In this document: one piece after another, positions 35,923 to 45,166 of the stretch | Layout: each line of letters begins with the position of its first letter | Position numbering within the stretch: the stretch's first letter is position 1 | Position numbers and translations under genes: made by a program | Assembly (NCBI GenBank): GCA_003249035.1 | Contig: QBMK01000013.1 | Span: 46,712-110,711 of the forward strand | Length of the DNA: 64,000 nt | Direction: 5' to 3' | From: Pseudanabaena sp. | GTDB lineage: Bacteria; Cyanobacteriota; Cyanobacteriia; Pseudanabaenales; Pseudanabaenaceae | Notes under the pieces: model-generated | What the model saw: only the letters and a program-made list of their open reading frames with translations | Told to the model about the DNA's origin: nothing | Databases searched by the model: none

Positions 35923-36075
35923 CTACATCCCAACAATAGTCTCAACTAAAAGACTTACAATTGTAATTCCAAACATCAACTTTATCGATAGGCGCACGCC
36001 AGATCTATAGATTTTTTTTTGCTGCCTAAAGGTTAAGTTATTCCATTGGTTAGGTTGAACTTCCCATTTTTTCAT
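35923..36075 (-). CDS. Possible 50-residue membrane protein downstream of the PII paralogue
   Basis: ATG at 36075-36073, stop at 35923. A good ribosome site (GAGG, 8 bases upstream) supports translation. The protein has a basic, polar N-half (KKWEVQPNQWNN...RQQKKIYRSGVRLS) and one hydrophobic helix at the C-terminus (LMFGITIVSLLVETIVGM). It lies 118 bases downstream of the PII-like gene on the same strand and could belong to the permease/PII unit. I do not know a homologue. Confidence 0.45.
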   Translation of the reverse strand: MKKWEVQPNQWNNLTFRQQKKIYRSGVRLSIKLMFGITIVSLLVETIVGM

Positions 36076-36193
36076 GGCTGACCTCACTTAGTAAATAAGT
36101 AATAAATGATGAACTTGGAAAGGCGATGCCCCTATGCTTAAGGGACACCGTCTATTTGTTTCAATAATTCGCCGATTCAGAATATTCCCAAAT

Positions 36194-36571
36194 TTAGGCT
36201 AAAACTTCTTCTAGAGAAAGAGCCTCTTCATTTTCTTCTCCAGTCCGAATTCGAACCGCTCTTTTTACTGGTATGACAAATACTTTTCCATCGCCAATTT
36301 TGCCAGAATGAGCTGTTTTGACAATAGTATCGACAACAGCATCTGTAATATCGCTAGTTACAACGATTTCAATCTTGATCTTAGGGATGAAATCTACTGA
36401 GAAAGGCTGGCGATCAAATCCCTGAAGTCCCAAGAATGCTAGAGGGCGACCCTTTTGCCGACCAAATCCTTTAGCACCAGTTACAGTCGCGCCTTGAACG
36501 CCAATTTTGACTAGCTCATCTTTTACTTCATCAAGTTTGGAAGGCTGAATAATCGCAATGATTAAGTCCAT
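36194..36571 (-). CDS. Divergent PII (GlnB/GlnK-like) signal protein
   Basis: 125 residues. PII fold is clear: start MDLIIAIIQPSKLDEVKDEL, GFGRQKGR before the T-loop, IKIEIVVTSD, B-loop TAHSGKIGDGKVFVIPV and C-terminal RIRTGEENEEAL, so ATP-binding residues are kept. The T-loop (about residues 40-58) is rewritten: no Tyr51 or Ser49 equivalents, and it reads PLAFLGLQGFDRQPFSVDF. It lies 101 bases behind an APC permease gene, on the same strand, which suggests it gates that transporter rather than serving as the general nitrogen sensor. Confidence 0.9.
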   Translation of the reverse strand: MDLIIAIIQPSKLDEVKDELVKIGVQGATVTGAKGFGRQKGRPLAFLGLQGFDRQPFSVDFIPKIKIEIVVTSDITDAVVDTIVKTAHSGKIGDGKVFVIPVKRAVRIRTGEENEEALSLEEVLA

Positions 36572-36672
36572 AGATTTGGATTAGATTCCTAAATAAAGTT
36601 AATGGAATGATTTTGCTGGATTTGACTATATAGCTAGAGTAAACTATTAAATTATACCTAGCTATATAGATT

Positions 36673-38352
36673 TTAGCGACGATTCTCAAAAGACTCTTCT
36701 CGGAGAGGATGACTAACATCATGTGGCAAAAAGATAGTTCTACCAGAAATTGCACCCTGAATAAAGATATAGGCAAATCCGATCGCAAAGAAAGCTATTC
36801 CAGCACCAATCGCAATCTGAGCATTTCTAGCTGAATCACCACCAGCGGTGAAGCCAAAATAGAATACAGCGATCAGCATTGCAAAGTTTAAGATCGCGCC
36901 GAGAATGGGGATCACAATTGTATTGATCGGATTAGTTTCACCATCTAATAGATGATCTAATGTCGCAACCAATGTTACTAAACAAGTGAGTCCATAGAAA
37001 ATGAACGTACCGATGTTCGACATCAGCGTTACCTGAGTCAAATTATTAACGTTCAGGACACCGTAACCACCTATCGCGGCTGAAATCAGGGTTAAGAAAA
37101 TAATGCCAATGTGGGGAGTGCGAAACTGTCTGTGTAATTTACCAAATATCTTTGGGAGTTCTCCATCTATTCCCATCGCATAGGTAATGCGTACACCAGT
37201 TGAGAGCGAAGATAATGTCGTACCAATCAGTGCTAAAAGGACTGAAATAGCCATAATCAGGACAAGCGCAAATCCATGTCCACCTAAAATGGTATCGCCC
37301 AAAATTCTTGCCATATCTCCAATTGGAGCGCCAGATACATAAGCAGCATCAAAGCCTGTTAAAATACTCCCGCCATCATATTTAGTAGGATCAAGGCTTA
37401 ATGCTTTGATTGCAGCCCCAAAATCAGTGATTTTGGGATCTAGACCAGCGACAAAGGAAGCTTGCTCTCCTGCTTTGTTAACTACCCCTGCATAAGCATT
37501 ACCAATAAAGAAATTTGCTCCAAAGTATTCAAAGAAATAGCAGATACAGGCTTGAATTACTAAAGAGAGAATTACAGCTTTAGGAACATCTCGCTTAGGA
37601 TTAATAGCTTCTCCAGCTAAGGCAGTGGCTGATTCAAATCCAACTACGAGCAAAATCGCGATACTAACTTGGAAGATTAGTCCAGGGAAATCATGCGGTA
37701 AAACAACACTTAAGGCATTAGCATGTTCAAATTGAATTTCTGGATGCCCAAATCGGTAAACAATGAATAGTATGCCTAAAAATACAAGGGAAACAATCTG
37801 GATAATATTGATGATGATGTTTACTAGAGTGGAGCCAGTTACACCAAACAGGGCAATGATTCCAACAAAAATAGCAAAGACAACGCAAATAACTATTTGC
37901 CATACTGGGCTAGATGCAAAATCGGGGTTGAAGAGCTCACCGATATATACAACTAGAGTTCCCATGAAGGCAACCATAACCCCTGGATAGACCCAGTAGT
38001 AAAGGTGGGATGACCAGCCAACTAGAAATTTGATAATGCGAGCAAATCGGAAGTGCTTATGTTCTTCTTTTGCAATTATAGCTGCCTCTGCGTAGTAATA
38101 AGAACTTCCCGCGCCAGCACCTGAATAAGCTTTAGAGAGAGTTGCGAAACAGCTAGCAGTGAGTAAAGCAATTCCTGTAGCGATCGCTACAGATGCCCAC
38201 ATATTTAGAGCAGAAGCTCTTGGCGATTGAAGTTGAAAAGTCGTCCACAAGAATGCTCCAGGTGCAATTAACGCCATAGCATTAATTGTTACACCAATTA
38301 AACCCAGAGTCGGCTTAAGCTCTCCGTCTCCAGAACGATTGGCATCAGACAT
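36673..38352 (-). CDS. APC-superfamily amino acid/polyamine permease
   Basis: 559 residues, twelve or so membrane segments. The first helix GLIGVTINAMALIAPGAFLW and VGFESATALAGEAINPKRDVPKAVI (helix 6 region) are typical of the APC family (YfnA/YjeH-like). An unusual hydrophilic loop of about 80 residues (about 285-355) with ASFVAGLDPKITDFGAAIKALSLDPTKYDG sits between helices. Substrate is likely an amino acid or amine. Followed by the PII-like gene, which points to control by nitrogen or energy state. Confidence 0.9.
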   Translation of the reverse strand: MSDANRSGDGELKPTLGLIGVTINAMALIAPGAFLWTTFQLQSPRASALNMWASVAIATGIALLTASCFATLSKAYSGAGAGSSYYYAEAAIIAKEEHKHFRFARIIKFLVGWSSHLYYWVYPGVMVAFMGTLVVYIGELFNPDFASSPVWQIVICVVFAIFVGIIALFGVTGSTLVNIIINIIQIVSLVFLGILFIVYRFGHPEIQFEHANALSVVLPHDFPGLIFQVSIAILLVVGFESATALAGEAINPKRDVPKAVILSLVIQACICYFFEYFGANFFIGNAYAGVVNKAGEQASFVAGLDPKITDFGAAIKALSLDPTKYDGGSILTGFDAAYVSGAPIGDMARILGDTILGGHGFALVLIMAISVLLALIGTTLSSLSTGVRITYAMGIDGELPKIFGKLHRQFRTPHIGIIFLTLISAAIGGYGVLNVNNLTQVTLMSNIGTFIFYGLTCLVTLVATLDHLLDGETNPINTIVIPILGAILNFAMLIAVFYFGFTAGGDSARNAQIAIGAGIAFFAIGFAYIFIQGAISGRTIFLPHDVSHPLREESFENRR

Positions 38353-38762
38353 AGTTCACCTTATATTGAAAAGTAGTTAATTGTGAAGTTAGTTTTGGAT
38401 GAGGTTATACGTTAAAAAGGCTAACCTCGTGATTGGGAAGTAAAATCCGAAGATATATGGATTTATTCCTTTAGTTCCAAAATTCAGTATTGATCATTCA
38501 AGTTAATCCATCACAGTAATCGAGAAGTACGAAGAGGCTTAACTAATAAGAAATATTCGTTACTTGTTCCATAGATATAAATATTGCAACTTTAAGAATT
38601 CAAAAATTGTTTTTAAAGTTACAAATCTATTTTCGATTTGTAAACAAGCTTATAGAAGTATGTTTAATTTACGGAGGAAGGTCGATTACCCTAGCTCAAT
38701 TTGTAGCATTGGTCTGTCAAGCTAAAAAATTTGGATTGAAGGGAAAACAGTGAATAGTCTCG
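38353..38762. other. 410-bp region upstream of the APC permease
   Basis: No ORF worth calling. A short inverted repeat CAAATC/GATTTG lies near 38622-38641. It must contain the permease promoter on the minus strand. I looked for an NtcA site (GTA-N8-TAC) and found only a 9-base-spaced near match (GTAATCGAGAAGTAC near 38517), which is not convincing. Confidence 0.4.
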
Positions 38763-40199
38763 TCAAGCTTTTTGAATTGTATTAACTACGCGGCGTCGTG
38801 TTTCTAAAATCTGACTGATTTCACGGGCAAAACTAGGCTGGCGATCGATCATTTGATTAACAGCACTTGCAGACAGCGTCATCACCTCTAAATCCTCGAT
38901 CGCAGTTACTGATATCGGACTGTGCTCACCGGAGAAAAGCGTCATCTCGCCAAAAAACTCTCCAGTTTTGATTGTTAATAGTTCATGTTCGATATGCTCG
39001 CGATCGCTTACAGACATAAGCGCCGTTCCAGCGATCACAATGTATAAAGAATTGTTACTGACTCCTTGCCAGATTACTTTCTCACCTGCGCCATAATGCT
39101 GTAAGTCAATCCCATCGGCAACAGCGTCCGGATTCTGTAATGGTACAAAAGCTGGTACAGATTGTAGGCTCTCGGTAAATTTTTTGGAACTGCCTTTCGC
39201 CTGTAAGGTGGGCCCATTAAAATGATAAAGAGTCCGAATGGGAAACGGAATCGTTAGGCTATTGCGCTGGGCGGCATACCAGATCCTACTCATAAAGCGA
39301 TCGCGAATGCTCTCAATATTGCTGTAGTCATCGATAAAAAATTTTACTTCGTAGGTAATCGCAAAATCATCGTAAGAAATTGTATAAATCTCTGGCTCAG
39401 GGTCTTTTAAAATGCCTTCAGTCTCCAGAGCCGTAGTCAACAGAACATGTTTGGCTAAATTTGGCGGATCATTGTAAGAGAATCCATGGCGAATCCGTTC
39501 CGCATGAATAGGAATCGGGCGGCTAAAATTGCGAATAATCGCATTGCCAATCAGCTTATGGGGAATAATTACCATCTCGCGCTCGAAGGTTTGCAACCGC
39601 ACGGCTCTCCAATTGATATCAATCACCTGTCCAGTCAAATCATCAACTTCCAGCCAATCACCGACGGAAAAAGGACGCTCAAATATCAGGGCAATTCCTG
39701 ACATGACACTACCGAGAGTATCTTGGAGTGCTAAACCAATCACAATCGAGCTAACGCCTAGAGCCGTAACTAATCCTGCGAGATCGGCATTCCAGACCTT
39801 GGCAAGGACGATCGCCACTCCCAACAGCACCAAAAACAATCGGAATAAATCAATTAAGAGTTTAGGAACTCGCGCCCTCCAAGTATCAGCTTTTGCCTGC
39901 TCAAAAATAATCGCATTCAGTAACGATAATGCTGCGTGAAGTACGCAAATCCAAAATAGAGTTTGGACACTTTTAACAAGGTCTTCATTAGCAGGACGTT
40001 GCAACACATACTGAATAAACAGCATAAACGCAAGCATTGGCAGTACCAAGTTTCGCACTACTTGCAAGGTTGCCGCAAGGGGACGGCGGCGGTGTTGAAG
40101 GCGATAGATAACTTCGCCGAGGATAATTACTAATAGAGCTAATCCGACAATTAAAGCGATCGCTGAAATAAATAAATTATTGGCACTAGGTTGCAGCAT
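38763..40199 (-). CDS. MscS-family channel with C-terminal cyclic-nucleotide-binding domain
   Basis: About 478 residues from the ATG at 40199 (frame open to 40229, but that ATG lies in the palindrome). Residues 10-160 contain four or five membrane helices; the pore helix and beta domain follow (GLVTALGVSSIVIGLALQDTLGSVMSGIALIF, then VGDWLEVDDLTGQV). The last 120 residues form a cNMP-binding domain with GEFFGEMTLFSGEHSPISVTA. The phosphate-binding Arg expected after the GE-MxL segment is not obvious (HSPIS), so ligand binding needs testing. It sits 45 bases downstream of a nucleotide cyclase gene. Confidence 0.9.
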   Translation of the reverse strand: MLQPSANNLFISAIALIVGLALLVIILGEVIYRLQHRRRPLAATLQVVRNLVLPMLAFMLFIQYVLQRPANEDLVKSVQTLFWICVLHAALSLLNAIIFEQAKADTWRARVPKLLIDLFRLFLVLLGVAIVLAKVWNADLAGLVTALGVSSIVIGLALQDTLGSVMSGIALIFERPFSVGDWLEVDDLTGQVIDINWRAVRLQTFEREMVIIPHKLIGNAIIRNFSRPIPIHAERIRHGFSYNDPPNLAKHVLLTTALETEGILKDPEPEIYTISYDDFAITYEVKFFIDDYSNIESIRDRFMSRIWYAAQRNSLTIPFPIRTLYHFNGPTLQAKGSSKKFTESLQSVPAFVPLQNPDAVADGIDLQHYGAGEKVIWQGVSNNSLYIVIAGTALMSVSDREHIEHELLTIKTGEFFGEMTLFSGEHSPISVTAIEDLEVMTLSASAVNQMIDRQPSFAREISQILETRRRVVNTIQKA

Positions 40200-40216
40200 A
40201 TTGTGATTTCCAAATG

Positions 40217-40251
40217 AAGCTAAGAACATGGCAAAGCCATGTTCTTAGCTT
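40217..40251. terminator. 16-bp-arm palindrome between the cyclase and the MscS/cNMP gene
   Basis: Perfect arms 40217-40232 and 40236-40251 around aaa, core GGCAAAGCC. The cyclase stop codon (40245-40247) is in the right arm, and an alternative MscS ATG in the left. No long T run, so read-through is possible. Confidence 0.6.
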
Positions 40252-42377
40252 GGTTTAATTTTGACTGTGCTTTTGAGTTGCCATGCTTCTAGAACGATTT
40301 CACCATCCTCAATTTTGGTGGCTAGTGGCGCAAATTCGTAGAGGTCACATAGACGATTGTAAATTTCGCGAGAAACTAAAATTGCACCTTCAGGACAAGC
40401 AGACTTTAAGGCACTAGCAATATTAATCGTGTCGCCCCAAACATCGTAGATAAATTTGTTTCTGCCGACGATGCCTGCCACGATATCGCCTGAGTTAATT
40501 CCTAGGCTGATATTCAATTTGAAGCCGCGCTCTTGGCTAAACCTCCGCACGATCGCTTGCATTTCTAGGGCAAAATCAATCGCCCGTTTATCATGGTCGA
40601 GATAGGGGACTGACAGACCACAGACCGCCATATAGCTGTCTCCAATGGTTTTGATTTTTTCCATGCCAAAGCGATCGGCGGTTTCATCAAAGCTAGTGAC
40701 CAGATCGTTGAGAATACTGACAATTTCATAGGCAGTAAGCGAATCTGACAACTTGGAGAAGCCTGTCAAATCAGAAAATAGCACCGTCACATTAGAGGCA
40801 CTTTCGGCAATATTCTTTTCACCTTGCTTCAGACGTTTAGCGATCGCCGCAGGAAAGATGCTAAGCAACAATTGCTCATTCTCACGATTTTTTTCTTCAA
40901 CCAAATCAGTCTGATCGCGCAAACTTGACACCATCAAATTAAAAGATTGCGCGAGTTCGCCAAATTCATCTTGAGTTTCCAAAACCGCGATCTCATCCAG
41001 TTGACCCGCCGCCACTTTACGAGCGCTAGCAATTAATTGATTAATTGGCTTTACAAACAGAGAAGCCATCATCATCGCCAATAAAATTACTAACAACATT
41101 AGTAAAGTTGCCGAAATTACTAACTGTCGTTCAAAATCATAAATCGGAGCATAGGCTTCTGCTAAATCTATTTCTGAGAGAATTGCCCATTTCAATCCTT
41201 CTATTTGTAACAAAGAGTAAGAACTGAGGACAGGAATATCACGATAATCACGGATGATTTTAATGTCTTGTTTACCCGTCATCGCTTCCTCAACAGCAGT
41301 AGTCTTGACCGATTGCGCCAAAATTGAGGTCTTGTATTGACGAATCCGATTAATTGTTTCGTTATTTACGCCTAAAGCGACTAGCATTTTTATGTATTCT
41401 TCAGGGGTTTCAATCAAAAATCGCGAAACCGATCGCATTAGGTAATCTGGTCCCACAAGATAAGTTTCACCACTTTTGCCTAAACCATCAGCTTCCCATT
41501 TGCGATTGCCTGTCATCACATTATCAATCTCATCAACGGGTAATTGAATCGCAAGAACACCGATAAATTTATCTTGATCGTAAATAGGTGCAGCAATAAA
41601 AGCGGCCGGAGCACCATAGGAAGGAGCGTAAGACTCCAGATCGATAATCCGCGCATAGTCTTTTTCTTTAGAACGGCGCACAGAGGCAAATAGACGAGCG
41701 AGATTACTTTCGTTGTATGCGCCAACGGTGAGACTAGAAGCAAAATCGGTCTCTTTGTATACTGTATAAACTATTCTGCCATCAGGATCGATTAGGAATA
41801 GATCGTAGTAACCGAATTTCTCAATGATATTCCGAAAAATCGGATGATAACGCTCGTGTAGTCGGCTATATTCACTACTATCATTGGCTTTGTCTAAGAG
41901 ATGTTTTTTGCCAATAGGATTAGAATTATTAGCGATGTAATAATATTGCAGATAATTACTAGCGTTCGCTTCTGGTAAAAATGAATTCAGTACTGGAGAA
42001 CCTTGCTCTGTTTGTGCCAGCTTGGGCAGAAATTCGTTTTGATAATATGAACTAAGTTTAGCTGATGCACCAGCTGGCAACTGTACAGTTTCAAGCTTTT
42101 GGTAGGCGTTCGTAAATTCGGTGATAGCTGTTCCCACTGAAGGATCGTTACTCAGCGTTTGAATATGATTGCGAATTGTTTTGAAATAGGATTCGATTTG
42201 ATAAGCCTTTGAAGCGCGCACACTCGTTAGTTGATTAAACACGCGATCGGTCAAATTGGATTTGCCACTTTGATAACCAAGGTATGCCGTAACGAGGATC
42301 GAGCTGCTGCTAACTGTAAGCAGCATTACAATCAATTTCGATTTGATACTCAGCCAGTTGAATTTAAACCATTGCAT
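40245..42377 (-). CDS. Membrane-bound class III adenylate/guanylate cyclase with Cache-like sensor and HAMP
   Basis: 710 residues. TM1 near 13-32; extracellular sensor about 35-415 with Cache/PAS-like segments (YDLFLIDPDGRIVYTV, LAIQLPVDEIDNVM); TM2 near 418-440; HAMP (SLFVKPINQLIASARKVAAGQLDE, then DEFGELAQSFN). The cyclase domain is about 520-700 with metal Asp in VTVLFSDLTGFSKLS and IKTIGDSYMAV, and YDVWGDTINIASAL, which includes the purine-site Asp and a Lys in EKIKTIGD. Those two fit adenylate rather than guanylate specificity. It is followed by a cNMP-domain channel gene. Confidence 0.93.
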   Translation of the reverse strand: MQWFKFNWLSIKSKLIVMLLTVSSSSILVTAYLGYQSGKSNLTDRVFNQLTSVRASKAYQIESYFKTIRNHIQTLSNDPSVGTAITEFTNAYQKLETVQLPAGASAKLSSYYQNEFLPKLAQTEQGSPVLNSFLPEANASNYLQYYYIANNSNPIGKKHLLDKANDSSEYSRLHERYHPIFRNIIEKFGYYDLFLIDPDGRIVYTVYKETDFASSLTVGAYNESNLARLFASVRRSKEKDYARIIDLESYAPSYGAPAAFIAAPIYDQDKFIGVLAIQLPVDEIDNVMTGNRKWEADGLGKSGETYLVGPDYLMRSVSRFLIETPEEYIKMLVALGVNNETINRIRQYKTSILAQSVKTTAVEEAMTGKQDIKIIRDYRDIPVLSSYSLLQIEGLKWAILSEIDLAEAYAPIYDFERQLVISATLLMLLVILLAMMMASLFVKPINQLIASARKVAAGQLDEIAVLETQDEFGELAQSFNLMVSSLRDQTDLVEEKNRENEQLLLSIFPAAIAKRLKQGEKNIAESASNVTVLFSDLTGFSKLSDSLTAYEIVSILNDLVTSFDETADRFGMEKIKTIGDSYMAVCGLSVPYLDHDKRAIDFALEMQAIVRRFSQERGFKLNISLGINSGDIVAGIVGRNKFIYDVWGDTINIASALKSACPEGAILVSREIYNRLCDLYEFAPLATKIEDGEIVLEAWQLKSTVKIKPS

Positions 42378-42531
42378 ATAAAAAATATTTACAAACTGAT
42401 GAATAAAAAAAACGTATATCGCTTTTTATTCATCAGTTCACTTTAGAGATGAGAGCAATGTATATTAGATTAGAAATTTCTATAAAAATGTTAGTGGATA
42501 ACCCATATCCCGATAGCACCTACATGATGCT
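42378..42531. other. Upstream region of the cyclase gene with a hairpin
   Basis: Holds a 16-bp perfect hairpin (42394-42409 with 42423-42438) directly upstream of the cyclase start. No gene is seen. The hairpin may affect mRNA leader structure. Confidence 0.45.
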
Positions 42532-42735
42532 ATACCAAAACACCAAATGCCTACCCCATGTTGTGAATTAAATCCCTAACTAGTTTGGTCTTAGGGAAAT
42601 CCAAGGAAAAAGTGATCCATATAAAACCCAAAAATATGGCGACGGGCGTAGCCCGTCGCCATATTTTTGGGATCAATTATTTTGTGTAAGTCCCTTAATT
42701 CACTGAAGTGTGACAACAATTCTGTGAATTGGTAT
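42532..42735. repeat. Dispersed ATACCAA/TTGGTAT element, expanded copy C
   Basis: The first 12 and last ~41 bases match copies at 29335-29436 and 52866-52968. The middle is diverged and contains a perfect 21-bp-arm palindrome (42627-42647, 42651-42671) of the type found at gene ends elsewhere. It therefore looks like a nested insertion. Confidence 0.7.
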
Positions 42736-43030
42736 GTACGTTTAGATAGATGATTATGCTATGAGTTTATGAGTCCTTATTTCTTCGTTTTTTATAAAAA
42801 AGTTGGATTAGACTCTTTTTTAGTGGCTTATTTGATACAACTGCTTTTGATAATGCGCTGTCTAATCAGATTGCCAATCTATGGAGCGTTGAGTATTTTT
42901 TTTTGCGGCTAACGTTAACTAATGTTAAGGAAAACCGTAAAACATGTCCAGAACAAGTTAAGCAGTTTAAAAATACTTTATAGGCTGTTTGTGAAATAGC
43001 CTGTTTGTCAAAACATAGAAACGAAAAGCA
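42736..43030. other. Upstream region of gltD
   Basis: About 295 bases, AT-rich, with no ORF of note and no convincing NtcA site. The stretch CGGCTAACGTTAACTAATGTTA near 42906-42927 has overlapping GTTA/TAAC repeats, a weak candidate operator. The gltD promoter must lie here. Confidence 0.35.
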
Positions 43031-44515
43031 ATGGGAAAACCGACAGGATTTATTGAGTACCTTCGCGAAGCACCGACGGAAATACCACCAAGCGATCGCA
43101 TCAAAAATTGGGACGAATTTCATGTCCATATGCCCGATGAAAATCTCCGCACACAGGGCGCTCGATGTATGGACTGTGGCACGCCATTTTGTCACACAGG
43201 CAACCTGATCAGCGGCATGGCAAGCGGTTGCCCAGTCAATAATTTGATTCCAGAATGGAACGACTTAGTATATAGGGGACTCTGGCGCGAAGCCCTTGAT
43301 CGCCTGCATAAAACCAACAATTTCCCAGAATTTACAGGTCGAGTCTGTCCCGCGCCCTGCGAAGGTTCCTGTGTACTAGGAATAACGAATCCACCTGTAA
43401 CGATTAAGAATATTGAATATTCGATCATTGACAAGGGCTGGGAAGAAGGCTGGATCATCCCTGCCCCTCCTGCTAAACGTACCGGCAAGAAAGTTGCAGT
43501 GATTGGTTCTGGCCCTGCAGGATTGAGTGCCGCTGCCCAACTCAATAAAGCAGGGCATTGGGTAACTGTCTACGAACGTGCCGATCGCCCAGGTGGCTTG
43601 TTAATGTATGGCATTCCTAACATGAAGTTGGACAAGCAGAAAGTGGTCTTGCGCCGTTTGGATATTCTTGAGAAAGAGGGTGTAAAATTCGTTTGCAATA
43701 CTGAAATTGGCAAAGATTTATCTGCTGAAGATTTGCTAAAAGAATTTGACGCAGTCGTAATTTGTACTGGTGCGACCAAGCCCCGCGATTTAAGTATCGA
43801 AGGACGCGAACTTAAAGGCATTCATTTTGCCATGGAATTCTTGACGGCAAATACTAAGGCGGTTATTAACGGTAAATCAGGGGATGACTTTATTTCTGCA
43901 CAGGGTAAGGATGTTGTGATCATCGGTGGTGGTGACACTGGGACGGACTGCGTTGGCACATCGATCCGCCATGGCTGTAATAGCGTCGTCCAGTTAGAAA
44001 TTATGCCTAAACCTCCAGAAACTCGTGCAAAGGATAATCCATGGCCCGAATGGCCAAAAGTCTACAAGATGGACTATGGACAAGAAGAAGCAAGTGCTAA
44101 GTTTGGTGACGATCCTAGAGCTTATATCACTACTGCTACTAAGATCGAGGGAGACGAGAACGGTCAGGTAAAAGCTGTCCACACTGTGCAAGTGCAATGG
44201 GAACGTAATGATAAAGGTCAATTCATTCCGAAGCAAGTGGCTGGCACTGAGAAGGTGATTCCTGCTCAAATTGTGCTGTTAGCGATGGGCTTCCTTGGCC
44301 CTGAGCAGCCATTGCTTGATTCACTAGGAGTAGAGCGCGATCCTCGCAGCAATGTCAAAGCGAATCATGGTCAATTTATTACCAGTCTTCCCAATGTCTT
44401 TGCGGCGGGAGACTGTCGCCGTGGTCAAAGTCTGATCGTTTGGGCAATAAACGAAGGTCGTGGTGCTGCCCGTGAGTGCGATCGCTACCTCATGGGTGAT
44501 ACGGATTTGCCTTAA
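43031..44515 (+). CDS. gltD: Glutamate synthase small subunit (NADPH-type)
   Basis: 494 residues, full length. N-terminal Fe-S domain with C-x2-C clusters ([26 protein letters not shown]); FAD-binding [19 protein letters not shown] near 153; NADP-binding [20 protein letters not shown] near 297; C-terminal [20 protein letters not shown]. It supplies electrons to GltB for glutamate synthesis from glutamine and 2-oxoglutarate. gltB is not adjacent. A palindromic terminator follows immediately. Confidence 0.97.
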   Translation: MGKPTGFIEYLREAPTEIPPSDRIKNWDEFHVHMPDENLRTQGARCMDCGTPFCHTGNLISGMASGCPVNNLIPEWNDLVYRGLWREALDRLHKTNNFPEFTGRVCPAPCEGSCVLGITNPPVTIKNIEYSIIDKGWEEGWIIPAPPAKRTGKKVAVIGSGPAGLSAAAQLNKAGHWVTVYERADRPGGLLMYGIPNMKLDKQKVVLRRLDILEKEGVKFVCNTEIGKDLSAEDLLKEFDAVVICTGATKPRDLSIEGRELKGIHFAMEFLTANTKAVINGKSGDDFISAQGKDVVIIGGGDTGTDCVGTSIRHGCNSVVQLEIMPKPPETRAKDNPWPEWPKVYKMDYGQEEASAKFGDDPRAYITTATKIEGDENGQVKAVHTVQVQWERNDKGQFIPKQVAGTEKVIPAQIVLLAMGFLGPEQPLLDSLGVERDPRSNVKANHGQFITSLPNVFAAGDCRRGQSLIVWAINEGRGAARECDRYLMGDTDLP

Positions 44516-44558
44516 TAATTTTTAAAAGTTGGGCTTTGCTTGGCTTTTAAAAATTATT
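44514..44558 (+). terminator. Terminator after gltD
   Basis: Perfect 15-bp arms (44514-44528, 44544-44558). The stop codon overlaps the left arm; centre has GGGCTTTGCTTGG. Confidence 0.8.
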
Positions 44559-44595
44559 TGGTTCCAAATTAGGAAATATATGCAAGGAATAATTT

Positions 44596-44817
44596 ATGAA
44601 AAGCAATGTATTAGTCTCGCCTGAGACTGTCTACGAAAATCTCAATCAACTCGATCAAGTGGACCTAACTACTAGTGCTGAATATCGAGAAATGGCTCAG
44701 GAAATTCTCGCTGATTCTGATGTAAATAGGGATGTCCGCGAGGCGATCGCAGATCGACTCAATCAAGCTAATCAGCAACTAATCAATACCACAGTTAGCA
44801 AAACCGATAGCTATTAA
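44596..44817 (+). CDS. Small acidic protein of unknown function
   Basis: 73 residues with a good ribosome site (AAGGA, 8 bases upstream). Entirely hydrophilic and probably helical: VYENLNQLDQVDLTTSAEYREMAQEILADSDVNRDVREAIADRLNQAN. No Cys, signal peptide or membrane segment. I do not recognise the family. A long hairpin directly downstream supports a real transcription unit. Confidence 0.65.
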   Translation: MKSNVLVSPETVYENLNQLDQVDLTTSAEYREMAQEILADSDVNRDVREAIADRLNQANQQLINTTVSKTDSY

Positions 44818-44825
44818 AGATTTCA

Positions 44826-44884
44826 TCACACAGATAGAAATCTTTGCACTTGCATTTCAAGCGCAAAGATTTCTATCTGTGTGA
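44826..44884 (+). terminator. 22-bp-arm hairpin after the small acidic protein gene
   Basis: Perfect arms 44826-44847 and 44863-44884 with a 15-base loop; it starts 8 bases after the stop codon. Confidence 0.78.
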
Positions 44885-44979
44885 ATGAGAGGAATAAATA
44901 CTAACTGAAGATTGTATTAGACCAGTTGAAAGATATGTGCAGGATTATTGTTGGCAAATTAATCAAGACTGCTAGTCAA

Positions 44980-45135
44980 TTACTTCGCCATACCTTTGCA
45001 GATGTTTGCAGAGATCGGGTTGTCGAGTAGGCGTAAGCCACCGTATTTTTTGTAAAGGTCATTGTCTAATTTGTTGGAGCCGCCATAATGCGCAACGTTG
45101 TTGCCAAAAACTTAAAAGGCTGGGTGTCGCTCCAT
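44980..45135 (-). pseudogene. Interrupted gene remnant at the end of the defence operon
   Basis: Minus-strand frame of 52 codons broken by a TAA after seven codons (ERHPAF, stop, then VFGNNVAHYGGSNKLDNDLY, KKYGGLRLLDNPI and SANICKGMAK). One base change (TAA to AAA) would restore a continuous frame. I do not recognise the product. It lies just downstream of the TOPRIM-like gene and may be the relic of an older gene at this insertion site. Confidence 0.5.
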
Positions 45136-45166
45136 TTCCTTACCAAAAAAATTTAAGAATCTGGCG

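Noticed and set aside
38517..38531. Possible NtcA site upstream of the APC/PII genes
   Set aside because: The spacing between GTA and TAC is 9 bases, not 8, and its orientation and distance give no further support.
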